From Pseudoalteromonas lipolytica (GTDB lineage: Bacteria > Pseudomonadota > Gammaproteobacteria > Enterobacterales > Alteromonadaceae), in assembly GCF_001306915.1 (NCBI RefSeq), contig NZ_LJTC01000001.1, positions 263 through 64,262 on the forward strand: a DNA stretch of 64,000 bases, given 5' to 3'. The notes below the pieces were generated by a model that saw nothing but the letters and a program-made list of their open reading frames with translations, did no database searches and had not been told where the DNA came from. A program made the translations under genes and the position numbers. Every line of letters begins with the position of its first letter. Within the stretch, counting starts at the first letter, position 1. This document shows positions 18,113 to 26,372 of the stretch, piece by piece.

Positions 18113-19009
18113 TTAGTAACCTAAATAGTTAAAGTAATAGCTTTGAATTTGCTCACCCCAAAGCAAGGTTAGCCAACCGGCAATGGCAAGGTAGGGCCCA
18201 AATGGAATTGGCGTGGTTTTATCTTTACCTTGAATAATGATTTGCGCAATACCGATGATGGCACCAACGACACTTGATAACAGCACTATGGTTAAAATAT
18301 CTTGCCAACCTAATAGCGCACCAAACACAGCTAATAGTTTAAAGTCGCCATATCCCATACCCTCTTTACCTGTGGCTAACTTGAATAGCCAGTAGACACT
18401 CCACAAGCTTAAGTAGCCAATTGCTGCGCCAATAATAGCGTCGCTTGGAGCAATGGTAATATCCATAGTGGCTGCAATCAGTGCCAACCATACTAAAGGA
18501 AGGGTTAGTTGGTCGGGTAGTAGCATGTGATCTATATCGATAAAGGTTAAAGCGACTAAAACCCAGGTAATAAATATATAAAGCAGAGCAATCTTAGTTG
18601 GGCCAAAAATTACAGCGACAATTATGCTTAAAACTGCTGTGAGCATTTCCACAATAGGGTAGCGTACAGATATTGGTGATTGACAATTTGCGCAGCGACC
18701 TTTTAATAATAGCCAACTTAGCACAGGGATATTTTGCCAAGCTTTAATCGGAGCCTTGCATTTTGGGCAGGTTGAATTAGGTTTTACTAAATTAAAGGGG
18801 GCTTGTTCTGATTGCTGTTTTGAATTTAGCTCATCGGCCAATACAATACGGCATTCAGTTTGCCATTCTCTTTTCATCATCAGTGGCAAACGATAAATCA
18901 CCACATTTAAAAAGCTACCAATACACAGGCTTACTAAGCCCACAGTTAAAAAATAAAACCACTGCTGACTTTGCATCGCAGTGGTTATATCAAGAAAAAA
19001 GTTTTCCAT
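18113..19009 (-). CDS. pilD: prepilin leader peptidase / N-methyltransferase PilD
   Basis: A 298-residue inner-membrane bifunctional enzyme that removes the prepilin leader and N-methylates the new N-terminal phenylalanine. It has an N-terminal methyltransferase-like region with two CxxC pairs (CPKC, CANC) and about seven further helices. The catalytic aspartates are in FIDIDHMLLPD and GMGYGDFKLL. An ATG 15 nt upstream exists, but TTAGGTA is correctly placed for the ATG at 19009 (MENFFLD). It should process PilA encoded at 21803-22216. Confidence 0.95.
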   Translation of the reverse strand: MENFFLDITTAMQSQQWFYFLTVGLVSLCIGSFLNVVIYRLPLMMKREWQTECRIVLADELNSKQQSEQAPFNLVKPNSTCPKCKAPIKAWQNIPVLSWLLLKGRCANCQSPISVRYPIVEMLTAVLSIIVAVIFGPTKIALLYIFITWVLVALTFIDIDHMLLPDQLTLPLVWLALIAATMDITIAPSDAIIGAAIGYLSLWSVYWLFKLATGKEGMGYGDFKLLAVFGALLGWQDILTIVLLSSVVGAIIGIAQIIIQGKDKTTPIPFGPYLAIAGWLTLLWGEQIQSYYFNYLGY

Positions 19010-19132
19010 TAAAATACCTAACATCTGACCATTTAGAGGCCGAATTTATTTCGCTGTGTTGAACTGTTTTTATTATTTATTTTATGTAGCAAGTTATCAA
19101 CTAGCGTTTTGAGCTTTGCTTACAGCCATGTG

Positions 19133-20362
19133 TTAAATCACCGACCCTAACTGGAATATAGGCAAGTACATAGCAACAATTAAACCACCAACCAGCACAC
19201 CTAATACAGCCATAATGAGTGGCTCAAGTAAGCTTGATAAACCGTCAACGGCATCATCAACCTCTTGCTCATAAATAGTTGCGACTTTAGCAAGCATGCC
19301 ATCAAGTGAGCCAGACTCTTCACCAATGGCTACCATTTGGATCACCATATCGGGGAATATTTTAGAGTTACGCATTGCCCAGTTCATTAAGTTACCCGAA
19401 CTTACCTCGGCTTTAATCTCTAAAATAGCATACCGGTATACTGCATTACCTGAAGCGCCTGCGGCGGAATCAAGTGCATCGACTAATGGAACACCGGCAG
19501 CAAAGGTGGTTGATAAAGTACGAGCATAACGCGCAACAGCTGCTTTATTTAAAATCATACCAATGACAGGCAGTTTTAATATGGCTCTATCGTTAGCATC
19601 TCTGAGTTTTTTGCTTTTTAATAGAGCTTCTTTATAAGCAAAACCTGCGGCGATAATTACAATTAGAATTATCCACCAATATTCCTGCATGAACTCAGAA
19701 ATACCAATCACCATTAAAGTAAAGCCCGGTAACTCAGCACCAAAACCGTTAAAGATATCTTGGAATTGTGGCACTACAAATATAAGTAGGATAGAAGTTA
19801 CAATGACTGCGACCACCAAAACCGCAATAGGATAAAACATGGCCTTTTTAATTTTCGATTTTAATGCTTCGGCCTTTTCTTTATAAAGCGCAACACGGTC
19901 AAAAATTTTATCAAGGGCACCCGACTGCTCACCTGAGGCCACTAAGTCGCAATATAAATCATCAAAATAGCGCGGATGTTTACGGAGCGCTTGAGAAAGT
20001 GGCACACCGGCTTTGACTTCATCGCCAACTCCTTCCATCAACTTGGCCACACCTTTGTGCTTTGCTCCTGATGATATGAGCTCAATCGCTTGTATTAAAG
20101 GCACACCAGCTAAAAGCATAGTAGCGATTTGCCTTGTAATTAAAGCAATATCCTTAGGAGTAACTTTTTGTACGCTTTTTATACCAAATAAAGGTTTTGG
20201 TTTTCGTTTAACTTTAGATGGTGTGATGCCTTGTTTGCGTAACTGAGCTTTGATAAGGGCTATACTACTGCCAGTTAGTTCTCCTTCCAGCTTCTTGCCT
20301 CTAGCATTAACACCTACCCATTGGAAGGTATCTAGGTCTTTATCTTCCTGTTTCTTAGCCAT
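19133..20362 (-). CDS. pilC: type IV pilus inner-membrane platform protein PilC
   Basis: A 409-residue integral membrane protein with two GspF/T2SSF domains (about 70-195 and 275-400) and three predicted transmembrane segments (near 172-196, 220-242 and 380-402). Motifs include LIQAIELI, GVPLSQALRKHPRYFD and EESGSLDGMLAKVA. It transmits PilB motor action to pilin insertion. The upstream neighbour is tfpO rather than pilB, the usual partner. Confidence 0.95.
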   Translation of the reverse strand: MAKKQEDKDLDTFQWVGVNARGKKLEGELTGSSIALIKAQLRKQGITPSKVKRKPKPLFGIKSVQKVTPKDIALITRQIATMLLAGVPLIQAIELISSGAKHKGVAKLMEGVGDEVKAGVPLSQALRKHPRYFDDLYCDLVASGEQSGALDKIFDRVALYKEKAEALKSKIKKAMFYPIAVLVVAVIVTSILLIFVVPQFQDIFNGFGAELPGFTLMVIGISEFMQEYWWIILIVIIAAGFAYKEALLKSKKLRDANDRAILKLPVIGMILNKAAVARYARTLSTTFAAGVPLVDALDSAAGASGNAVYRYAILEIKAEVSSGNLMNWAMRNSKIFPDMVIQMVAIGEESGSLDGMLAKVATIYEQEVDDAVDGLSSLLEPLIMAVLGVLVGGLIVAMYLPIFQLGSVI

Positions 20363-20425
20363 GGATAAAACCCGTTATGTTGTAATGTATTAAAATATTA
20401 TTTTGAAAATCGAAAATTATATAAT

Positions 20426-21754
20426 TCATAATCTATGAGCTATTGACCAAAACCTTGGTCCAAAAATATAACCAGTATCAGGATTCATTTTTTGATAGGT
20501 TTCTAATGCTACCCAGCCATAAAAATACCACACTGCAGCAAATATGATAGCAAAAATAATTAATTTACACTTTTTAAACGTCAGTAACACCTTAACTTTA
20601 CGCGAAGTTCTAGCTATTAATAGACCCCAAATAATATATAGTAATGTCTGTGAAACAGGCATCACATGTACACCTGATAATAATGAATATAAAAGGCCAG
20701 AAAAGAAAGAATAAAGAAGAGCTTTTGATATGGCATCTTCCTTATTTACCGTAAGATAAAAGACTGCATTTTTAATTGTTATATAAATAGCTGACGATAA
20801 AAATATAAAAGCTAAAAAGCCCCATTCATTAATTATTTCTATTACAGAGGAATGAGGGTGACTCATTGGCGGTTTGCCTGGTAATGAAGCTTGAAATACG
20901 CCAGGACCATTACCTATAAAAAGTTGTTGCCAAGTAAATTCAGAAATAACTTTTTGCCATATAAATAATCTACCTGAAGAGCTTGTATTTACAGGTATCT
21001 CACCAGAACTAAAAAGTATAGTGAGAAAGTAATGGAGCAGTAAACCAACAAATAGACAACCTAATGTAATTTGGTAGTTTTTTCTTTGATGCTTATCAAA
21101 AAGTTGTGTTAGCAAGAAAATGAAAGTAAAGGTTAATAATGCACCTCTAGCATGACCTATAAAAATCAAAAGAAAGTTTAAAGTAAGAAAAAAATATACT
21201 ACACGCCTGATGTCTCTATATTTCAAAAAGTATATAAGTAACGGTATTATTAAAATCTGAATTTGATTAAAAAATCGAATGTTAATAAAGTTTTGATATA
21301 TAACGAATGGGCTCGGTTTTACTTGGTCAACGATAGAGAAGATCACATTTAAGAAGCAAACTAATACAAGGATACTATGTATTGTTATTAAAGAAGCTAT
21401 AAAGTAAAGGCTTCTTTTTTCGCTTTCTTCATTGAATACTATGAATAAGAGAAAAAATAGTAGCACAAAGTGAAGCACATAAAAAAAACTAAAAGTAGCT
21501 TCGTTAGAAAAAGCAGATGAAATAAGCCCCATTACAATAAATAAATATACTAACTTGTTTATTGGGGGAGGGAATAATAGCTGTTTATTTTTAATAATCT
21601 TTATTAAAAAAAGTATAGACGTTAAAAAAAGTAAAATTATCTGTAGTGATCTTTGATGATTATGATAATCAAAAGAGAGTACCGGAACAAATGGAAGAAG
21701 CGTTAATGAGAAATATAATGTACTAAAAATTAATGTAAAAGGAAGCTTTATCAT
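20426..21754 (-). CDS. O-antigen ligase family protein, candidate pilin O-glycosyltransferase (TfpO type)
   Basis: A 442-residue multispanning protein (about ten to twelve hydrophobic helices) with a Wzy_C-type region. The large loop carries GNGPGVFQASLPGKPP and the SHPHSS motif near residue 295, typical of WaaL/PglL/TfpO ligases that transfer lipid-linked glycans. It starts 49 nt after pilA, the position of tfpO (pilO) in Pseudomonas aeruginosa strains whose pilin is glycosylated on its C-terminal serine, and this PilA also ends in serine. The function is therefore inferred from fold, neighbour and substrate tail. The gene is strikingly AT-rich and has no visible ribosome binding site. The alternative is an O-antigen ligase or polymerase unrelated to pili. 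Confidence 0.75.
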   Translation of the reverse strand: MIKLPFTLIFSTLYFSLTLLPFVPVLSFDYHNHQRSLQIILLFLTSILFLIKIIKNKQLLFPPPINKLVYLFIVMGLISSAFSNEATFSFFYVLHFVLLFFLLFIVFNEESEKRSLYFIASLITIHSILVLVCFLNVIFSIVDQVKPSPFVIYQNFINIRFFNQIQILIIPLLIYFLKYRDIRRVVYFFLTLNFLLIFIGHARGALLTFTFIFLLTQLFDKHQRKNYQITLGCLFVGLLLHYFLTILFSSGEIPVNTSSSGRLFIWQKVISEFTWQQLFIGNGPGVFQASLPGKPPMSHPHSSVIEIINEWGFLAFIFLSSAIYITIKNAVFYLTVNKEDAISKALLYSFFSGLLYSLLSGVHVMPVSQTLLYIIWGLLIARTSRKVKVLLTFKKCKLIIFAIIFAAVWYFYGWVALETYQKMNPDTGYIFGPRFWSIAHRL

Positions 21755-21765
21755 TTGTTAAAATA

Positions 21766-21788
21766 AAAGCGCCTTTTAAAGGCGCTTT
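21766..21788 (-). terminator. hairpin between pilA and tfpO
   Basis: AAAGCGCC and GGCGCTTT form an 8-bp stem with a 7-nt loop. On the minus strand it is followed by TATTTT. It lies 14 nt after the pilA stop and 11 nt before the tfpO start. Most pilA transcripts should stop here, with tfpO expressed by read-through. Confidence 0.8.
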
Positions 21789-21802
21789 AGTAGATTCATA
21801 TA

Positions 21803-22216
21803 CTATGAATGAGGGCAGCTCTTAGGAGCTAAATCTTGTGCATCACCAGTTAAATTCGTAGTAGCGCAAGACCAATCACCATCATCGCTTCTTGTCCAAG
21901 TTAAAACTGCACCAGAAATTTGTGTTGGAGCGTTTTGGATAGTGCAAGCAATTGATGTTGCATCAACTGCGATATTACAATTAGTTGTTGTGGCGCTTAG
22001 TCCTGCATCTGCCAGAGTTGGTGTCGCTGTTCCGCTATTTTTAGCGATCTCAAAACCCGTTTTACCAGCGGAAATCTCAGCTAAACCTGCGGTCAATTTT
22101 GATGTGGCTTGATAATTTGAGTATGCAGGAAGTGCTACTGCAGCCAAAATACCGATGATTGCAACTACAATCATTAATTCAATTAGGGTGAAACCCTGTT
22201 GGTTTTGTTTTGTCAT
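21803..22216 (-). CDS. pilA: major type IVa pilin PilA with C-terminal serine
   Basis: A 137-residue prepilin. The 8-residue leader MTKQNQQG is cleaved before F9, followed by the type IVa N-terminal helix [18 protein letters not shown] with Glu5 of the mature protein. Four cysteines (80/91 and 117/134) can form two disulfides, the last being the D-loop. The protein ends APKSCPHS, resembling the APANCPKS end of the P. aeruginosa group I pilin that is glycosylated on its terminal serine. An upstream in-frame start at 22282 is rejected because AGGAG precedes the ATG at 22216. It is the subunit assembled by PilB, PilC and PilD. Confidence 0.93.
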   Translation of the reverse strand: MTKQNQQGFTLIELMIVVAIIGILAAVALPAYSNYQATSKLTAGLAEISAGKTGFEIAKNSGTATPTLADAGLSATTTNCNIAVDATSIACTIQNAPTQISGAVLTWTRSDDGDWSCATTNLTGDAQDLAPKSCPHS

Positions 22217-22707
22217 TTGTTCCTCTCCTAAAGGATATGATGATTTTGTAAGTTTAGCTGTAACTTCAGCGTTGTAAACCAAGGCTCAATTTACAGGATA
22301 AATCTTACAGTTTTAATTAAAACTTCTTTAAATAAAGCTTGATCGATAACATAAAACTCTTAGAACTTCCTATGTTCTGAAAACATTAATTAACTTTAGC
22401 ATTATTCAATGATTTTGAAAGCTATTTTCCTGTTAGCTAGAGGTTTTTTCAGAACTTTCCTACTTTAGTTTGAGACAGGTCAAGCTAATTCAATTATTGC
22501 ACTGTTTGATATGGCATCCTTGCTAATACTTTGAAGAGTGAAACTAAAATGTGTGTAAGAGCCTAGGGTGCAGACATACTAAAGAGTGATATTTTGCCGT
22601 ATAAATGTTTGTTTTTTGTTACTATTACAAGCTTTGTACGTATTTAATGCTTTTTTTATTTCGTTGTCAACGGATTAGGTAAGCATTAAATACGTGGCTA
22701 GCTATTT
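22217..22707. other. pilA upstream region
   Basis: This 491-bp AT-rich stretch between nadC and pilA contains no plausible gene. AGAACTTCCTA (near 22361) and AGAACTTTCCTA (near 22453) form a degenerate direct repeat about 90 bp apart that could be regulator sites. No convincing sigma-54 -24/-12 pair was found on the minus strand. A promoter for pilA must lie here but I cannot place it. Confidence 0.5.
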
Positions 22708-23556
22708 TTAAGCACTAAAACGCATTGAAAGGTCGATTGATTGTAAATTTTTTGTAAGTGCGCCACTTGAAATAAAGTCAACGCCAGCCTGCGAATAGGC
22801 TTTTAAGGTTTCGAGTGTCATGTTGCCAGATACTTCGAGCTTTGCTCGCTTGTCTGTCAGCAAGACTGCTTGTTGAATTTGTTCGACTGTAAAGTTATCA
22901 AGCATGATGATATCAGCACCTGCTGTGATTGCTTGCTCAAGCTCATCAAGTGACTCCACCTCAACCTCAACTGGTTTTGTAGGGTGATTGATTTTTGCTT
23001 GAGCGACGGCTTTATCAATGCCACCACAGGCAGCAATGTGGTTTTCTTTAATTAGAAACGCATCAAAAAGGCCGATGCGATGATTCGCGCCGCCGCCACA
23101 TTTTACAGCGTATTTTTGTAGCGCACGTAAGCCAGGAATTGTTTTACGTGTGTCGAGTAACTGCGTAGTCGTGCCCTCAAGCTCTTTTACGTAATGAGCT
23201 GTTGTTGTTGCTGTACCTGAGAGTGTTTGTACAAAGTTAAGGGCTGTGCGCTCTGCAGTTAAAATTGCGCGAGCTGAGCCTGATGCTGTAAAAAGTGTGC
23301 TATTTGCAGCTACTTTGTCGCCGTCATTTACAAGTACTTCAACGTTTACTGTAGGATCGACTTGGTTAAAAACTTCTAAAATAATGTCTTTACCACAAAA
23401 TACGCAGTCTTCACGGGTAATTACCTTGGCATTGGCTAGCTCGTTTTCTGGAATTAGTTGCGCGGTAATATCACCGTCATTTGCGCTTTGGTAATTTAAA
23501 TCTTCATCAAGGGCAAGTTTTACCAGTTGGCTAATTAATGTGTGTGGGACTGACAT
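22708..23556 (-). CDS. nadC: nicotinate-nucleotide pyrophosphorylase (carboxylating)
   Basis: A 282-residue quinolinate phosphoribosyltransferase of de novo NAD synthesis. Family motifs are RTALNFVQTLSGTATTT, LLDTRKTIPGLRALQKYAV, CGGGANHRIGLFDAFLIKEN and the VEVESLDELEQA and DIIMLDNF barrel strands. It is divergent from ampD, with 187 bp between the starts. nadC-ampD-ampE-pdhR adjacency is classical for Gammaproteobacteria. Confidence 0.97.
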   Translation of the reverse strand: MSVPHTLISQLVKLALDEDLNYQSANDGDITAQLIPENELANAKVITREDCVFCGKDIILEVFNQVDPTVNVEVLVNDGDKVAANSTLFTASGSARAILTAERTALNFVQTLSGTATTTAHYVKELEGTTTQLLDTRKTIPGLRALQKYAVKCGGGANHRIGLFDAFLIKENHIAACGGIDKAVAQAKINHPTKPVEVEVESLDELEQAITAGADIIMLDNFTVEQIQQAVLLTDKRAKLEVSGNMTLETLKAYSQAGVDFISSGALTKNLQSIDLSMRFSA

Positions 23557-23743
23557 GTCGAAAGCTCATTGTTTATTAATAAATTGGCGAAATTTTACTA
23601 TGTTTAACCCCTCAATAGAAGACAAAGATTGGCTACAGTAAAGTATCCCCACTGTTACTTTAAGTGATTGAATCAAAGCAACTAGACCCTGAGATTTTAA
23701 CCCTTTACACTATTTAACTTTATTGTCATCGTTAGTTTTTAAT

Positions 23744-24286
23744 ATGCATATAAATGAATTGGGTCAATTAAACAATGTGTTACAAAGGCCCTGTACACAT
23801 TACGATGAACGCCCAGAAGGCGAGGTGTCATTGCTTGTTATTCATAATATCTCATTGCCAGCAGGGCAGTTCGCAACGCCTTATGTTGATGATTTGTTCA
23901 TGGGAACAATTGATTGTACGGCGCATGAAAGCTTTGCTGATTTAAAAGGCTTAAGAGTGTCTGCACATTGCTTTATTCGTCGTACCGGTGAAGTTATTCA
24001 GTACGTGCCTTTTGAGAAACGAGCTTGGCACGCCGGTATCTCAACGTTTGAAGGTAGAGAGCGCTGTAATGATTTTAGCGTGGGCATTGAGCTTGAAGGT
24101 ACAGACACCAAAGCGTATACCCAAGCCCAATATAATGCATTACACTTAGTGACTAAGGCGTTGATGGCAAAGTATCCTGAGATAAACCGTTCGCGCATTG
24201 TTGGCCATTGTGATATTGCACCGGGCAGAAAAACTGACCCTGGTGCGAGTTTTGATTGGCAATACTATTTTGATTTAGTGTTTTAG
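23744..24286 (+). CDS. ampD: 1,6-anhydro-N-acetylmuramyl-L-alanine amidase AmpD
   Basis: A 180-residue cytoplasmic zinc amidase that recycles anhydro-muropeptides and indirectly controls AmpR-driven beta-lactamase genes. The zinc ligands lie in VIHNISLP (His) and GHCDIAPGRKTDPG (His and Asp). FVGIEL-type FSVGIELEG is also present. The frame can start at a TTG (23723), but the ATG at 23744 (MHINELGQ) is more usual; neither has a strong ribosome binding site. It precedes ampE by 21 nt. Confidence 0.94.
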   Translation: MHINELGQLNNVLQRPCTHYDERPEGEVSLLVIHNISLPAGQFATPYVDDLFMGTIDCTAHESFADLKGLRVSAHCFIRRTGEVIQYVPFEKRAWHAGISTFEGRERCNDFSVGIELEGTDTKAYTQAQYNALHLVTKALMAKYPEINRSRIVGHCDIAPGRKTDPGASFDWQYYFDLVF

Positions 24287-24307
24287 TTAAAGGATATAGG
24301 TAAAGGC

Positions 24308-25159
24308 ATGATCTTAATTTCAATAATTATTGCTTTGGTGATTGAGCGTTTAGGAGCTCGAGCAGATTATTGGCAAATCGGTTTTTATGCCAATAGATAT
24401 CTTAAACACTCGCAAAAACAACTCTCAGAAAAAGGCTTATTTAATTCGCCAATTGGCTTTTTGATTTGGTTAATGTTGCCTGTCGTTGCCGCAGGTTTAG
24501 TCTATCAACTCTCTGATTTTATTATTTGGCAGCTGGCAGTGAATGTTGCTGTGCTGCTGATTTGTTTTGGCTGTGCTAAACAACGTGCTTTATATAAGTC
24601 TTACTTAAATGCGTTAACCCGCAACGACCAAGAAGCGGCTACCTTATATGCATTACAAATGGGTCAAAAGAAAACAGAAGATGATCCTCAAGGTGAGACT
24701 TTTGGCCAAACTCTAGCTTGGTTAAATTTTCGCTTTTATTGTGCAGTCATTTTTTGGTTTGTGGTTTTAGGTTTGCCTGGCGCGGTTCTTTATGCGCTAG
24801 TTCGAACCTTTGCTGACAAAGTCAGAGACGACCATAAAGTGGCGTACGCTAAGCGTTTTAAACTGATCCATAGCTTACTGTTTTGGCTCGATTGGTTTCC
24901 AGCACGTGTTGCTAGTTTTGGTTATTTAGTGATTGGTAACTTTAATAAAGGCACCAGTTGTTGGCTCAAGTATGTGCTCGACTTTTCAGTGAGTAACCGT
25001 AAAGTTGTTACGCAAACCGCACTTGCCGCTGAGCAAATAGAGCAACAACATTTTGGTTGTACTTATGAAGCCACTTGCATGATGAAGCTTGTAAAACGAA
25101 ATGTATTGTTCTTTTTAGTGATCATCGCAGCGCTTACCTTATTTGGTGGTTTGGCGTAG
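24308..25159 (+). CDS. ampE: regulatory signalling modulator protein AmpE
   Basis: A 283-residue integral membrane protein of the AmpE/CobD-like family with about four to five helices. It has the family N-terminus ISIIIALVIERLG and a cytoplasmic loop with ALQMGQKKTEDD. It is translated right after ampD (21 nt), and AAAGG lies just before the ATG. Its biochemical role is unsettled; in E. coli it is encoded with AmpD and proposed to sense peptidoglycan status. Confidence 0.9.
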   Translation: MILISIIIALVIERLGARADYWQIGFYANRYLKHSQKQLSEKGLFNSPIGFLIWLMLPVVAAGLVYQLSDFIIWQLAVNVAVLLICFGCAKQRALYKSYLNALTRNDQEAATLYALQMGQKKTEDDPQGETFGQTLAWLNFRFYCAVIFWFVVLGLPGAVLYALVRTFADKVRDDHKVAYAKRFKLIHSLLFWLDWFPARVASFGYLVIGNFNKGTSCWLKYVLDFSVSNRKVVTQTALAAEQIEQQHFGCTYEATCMMKLVKRNVLFFLVIIAALTLFGGLA

Positions 25160-25289
25160 GCGCGATTTTATATCGCGTTTAAATTTTTGGTCTTTGTGGT
25201 TTTTGTCGTGGGATGACCCCGCTGCTACAAAGCTACTCAATTCAACTAACACCGAAAACCTGATCTCTAAAAGTTTTTGTCGCTCAATC

Positions 25290-25300
25290 TGGTCTGACCA
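25290..25300. promoter_or_regulatory. PdhR-like operator 1
   Basis: TGGTCTGACCA is a perfect TGGT-N3-ACCA palindrome matching the core of the E. coli PdhR site (ATTGGTNNNACCAAT). It lies 248 bp before pdhR. Confidence 0.6.
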
Positions 25301-25444
25301 TTTATTTTTTATTGTTTTTTCCTTCAGAAAAAGACACTTTAATCCATACTGTTTAATCTTTAGACGAATTACGTTAGGGTGTAACTAGGCGCTGAACGTA
25401 GTGAAATTGACAGAAATACGGGTTTTTGATAACGTATGCGACAA

Positions 25445-25462
25445 ATTTGGTATGACCAATTT
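25445..25462. promoter_or_regulatory. PdhR-like operator 2
   Basis: ATTTGGTATGACCAATTT contains TTGGT-ATG-ACCAA and matches the PdhR consensus closely. It is 76 bp upstream of the pdhR ATG, so pyruvate-relieved autorepression of pdhR-aceE-aceF is expected. Confidence 0.78.
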
Positions 25463-25537
25463 ACCTTTTTGGTCAAAGCACAAGGCTAAATACCCGATAT
25501 TTATGGGGTTAGCGCATAACAATGCGGACGTTAATAA

Positions 25538-26287
25538 ATGTCTTTAAAGATTAAAGCAGCAAAATTATCTGATGTAATTTTACAACAACTTGAGAATATG
25601 ATTCTTGAGGGGTCGTTAGCGCCAGGCGAAAAGCTGCCTCCTGAACGTGAATTAGCGAAACAATTTGAAGTATCGCGACCTTCACTGCGTGAGGCGATTC
25701 AAAAGCTAGAAGCCAAGGGGTTAGTAACGCGTCGCCAAGGTGGTGGAACGTTCGTAAAAAATCAGCTTGAAGAGGGGCTCACTGATCCGCTTTTTGATTT
25801 GATTAGTAAGCATCCAGAGTCACAATTTGATTTACTTGAATTTCGTCATGCCCTTGAAGGAATTGCAGCATATTATGCAGCTATGCGCGGCACAACGAAT
25901 GACTTCAAAAAAGTAAAACAAAGCTTTGACAACATTGCGCTCGTTAATGACGACATTGTGCAAAAAGCAAAAGCAATTAATGCATTCCATTTTAGTGTGG
26001 CAGAAGCGTCTCATAACGTTGTACTGCTACATTTAGTACGTGGTATGCAGGCCTTGTTAGAGCAAAATGTATTACAGAATTTAACTGTACTGTTAAAAAA
26101 ACCACAGATCAGCCAACAGCTCGCAGAACATAGACGACTGTTGATGGATGCGGTTATTGAAGGAAACCCAGAGCAAGCACGTCTTGCTAGTAATGCTCAC
26201 TTAGCCTTTATCGAAGAAGCCTTACTTGAGGCTGGCAAAGAGCATTCGCGGATTGAACGTAGTTTAAGACGCACCAAACAACATTAA
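25538..26287 (+). CDS. pdhR: pyruvate dehydrogenase complex repressor PdhR
   Basis: A 249-residue GntR/FadR-subfamily repressor. The winged helix (about 8-75) has PPERELAKQFEVSRPSLREA, and an FCD effector domain (about 85-225) follows. E. coli PdhR binds TTGGT-N3-ACCAA sites and is released by pyruvate; such sites lie just upstream. It directly precedes aceE by 85 nt. Confidence 0.95.
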   Translation: MSLKIKAAKLSDVILQQLENMILEGSLAPGEKLPPERELAKQFEVSRPSLREAIQKLEAKGLVTRRQGGGTFVKNQLEEGLTDPLFDLISKHPESQFDLLEFRHALEGIAAYYAAMRGTTNDFKKVKQSFDNIALVNDDIVQKAKAINAFHFSVAEASHNVVLLHLVRGMQALLEQNVLQNLTVLLKKPQISQQLAEHRRLLMDAVIEGNPEQARLASNAHLAFIEEALLEAGKEHSRIERSLRRTKQH

Positions 26288-26372
26288 GCAAGTGATTAGC
26301 TAAGTTTAGTTAACTACTTAATTTTAAGATTTATTAAAATAATTAGTATTTTAAACATAAGGAAACCTCCAT

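Larger units (their letters stand above)
25160..25537. promoter_or_regulatory. pdhR upstream region
   Basis: These 378 bp have no credible gene. They hold two PdhR-like operators (25290-25300 and 25445-25462) and a third half-site-like TTTTTGGTCAAAG near 25466. The short open frame that begins inside ampE and runs into this region has no ribosome binding site and no recognisable domain. Confidence 0.65.

Noticed and set aside
22283..22707. A sigma-54 promoter for pilA
   Set aside because: Expected from the Pseudomonas paradigm, but the GG/GC dinucleotides found have the wrong spacing (8 instead of 10 bp), so I do not claim it.
25143..25388. An 81-codon frame after ampE
   Set aside because: It starts inside the ampE end, runs through the pdhR regulatory region, has no ribosome binding site and no homology that I recognise.
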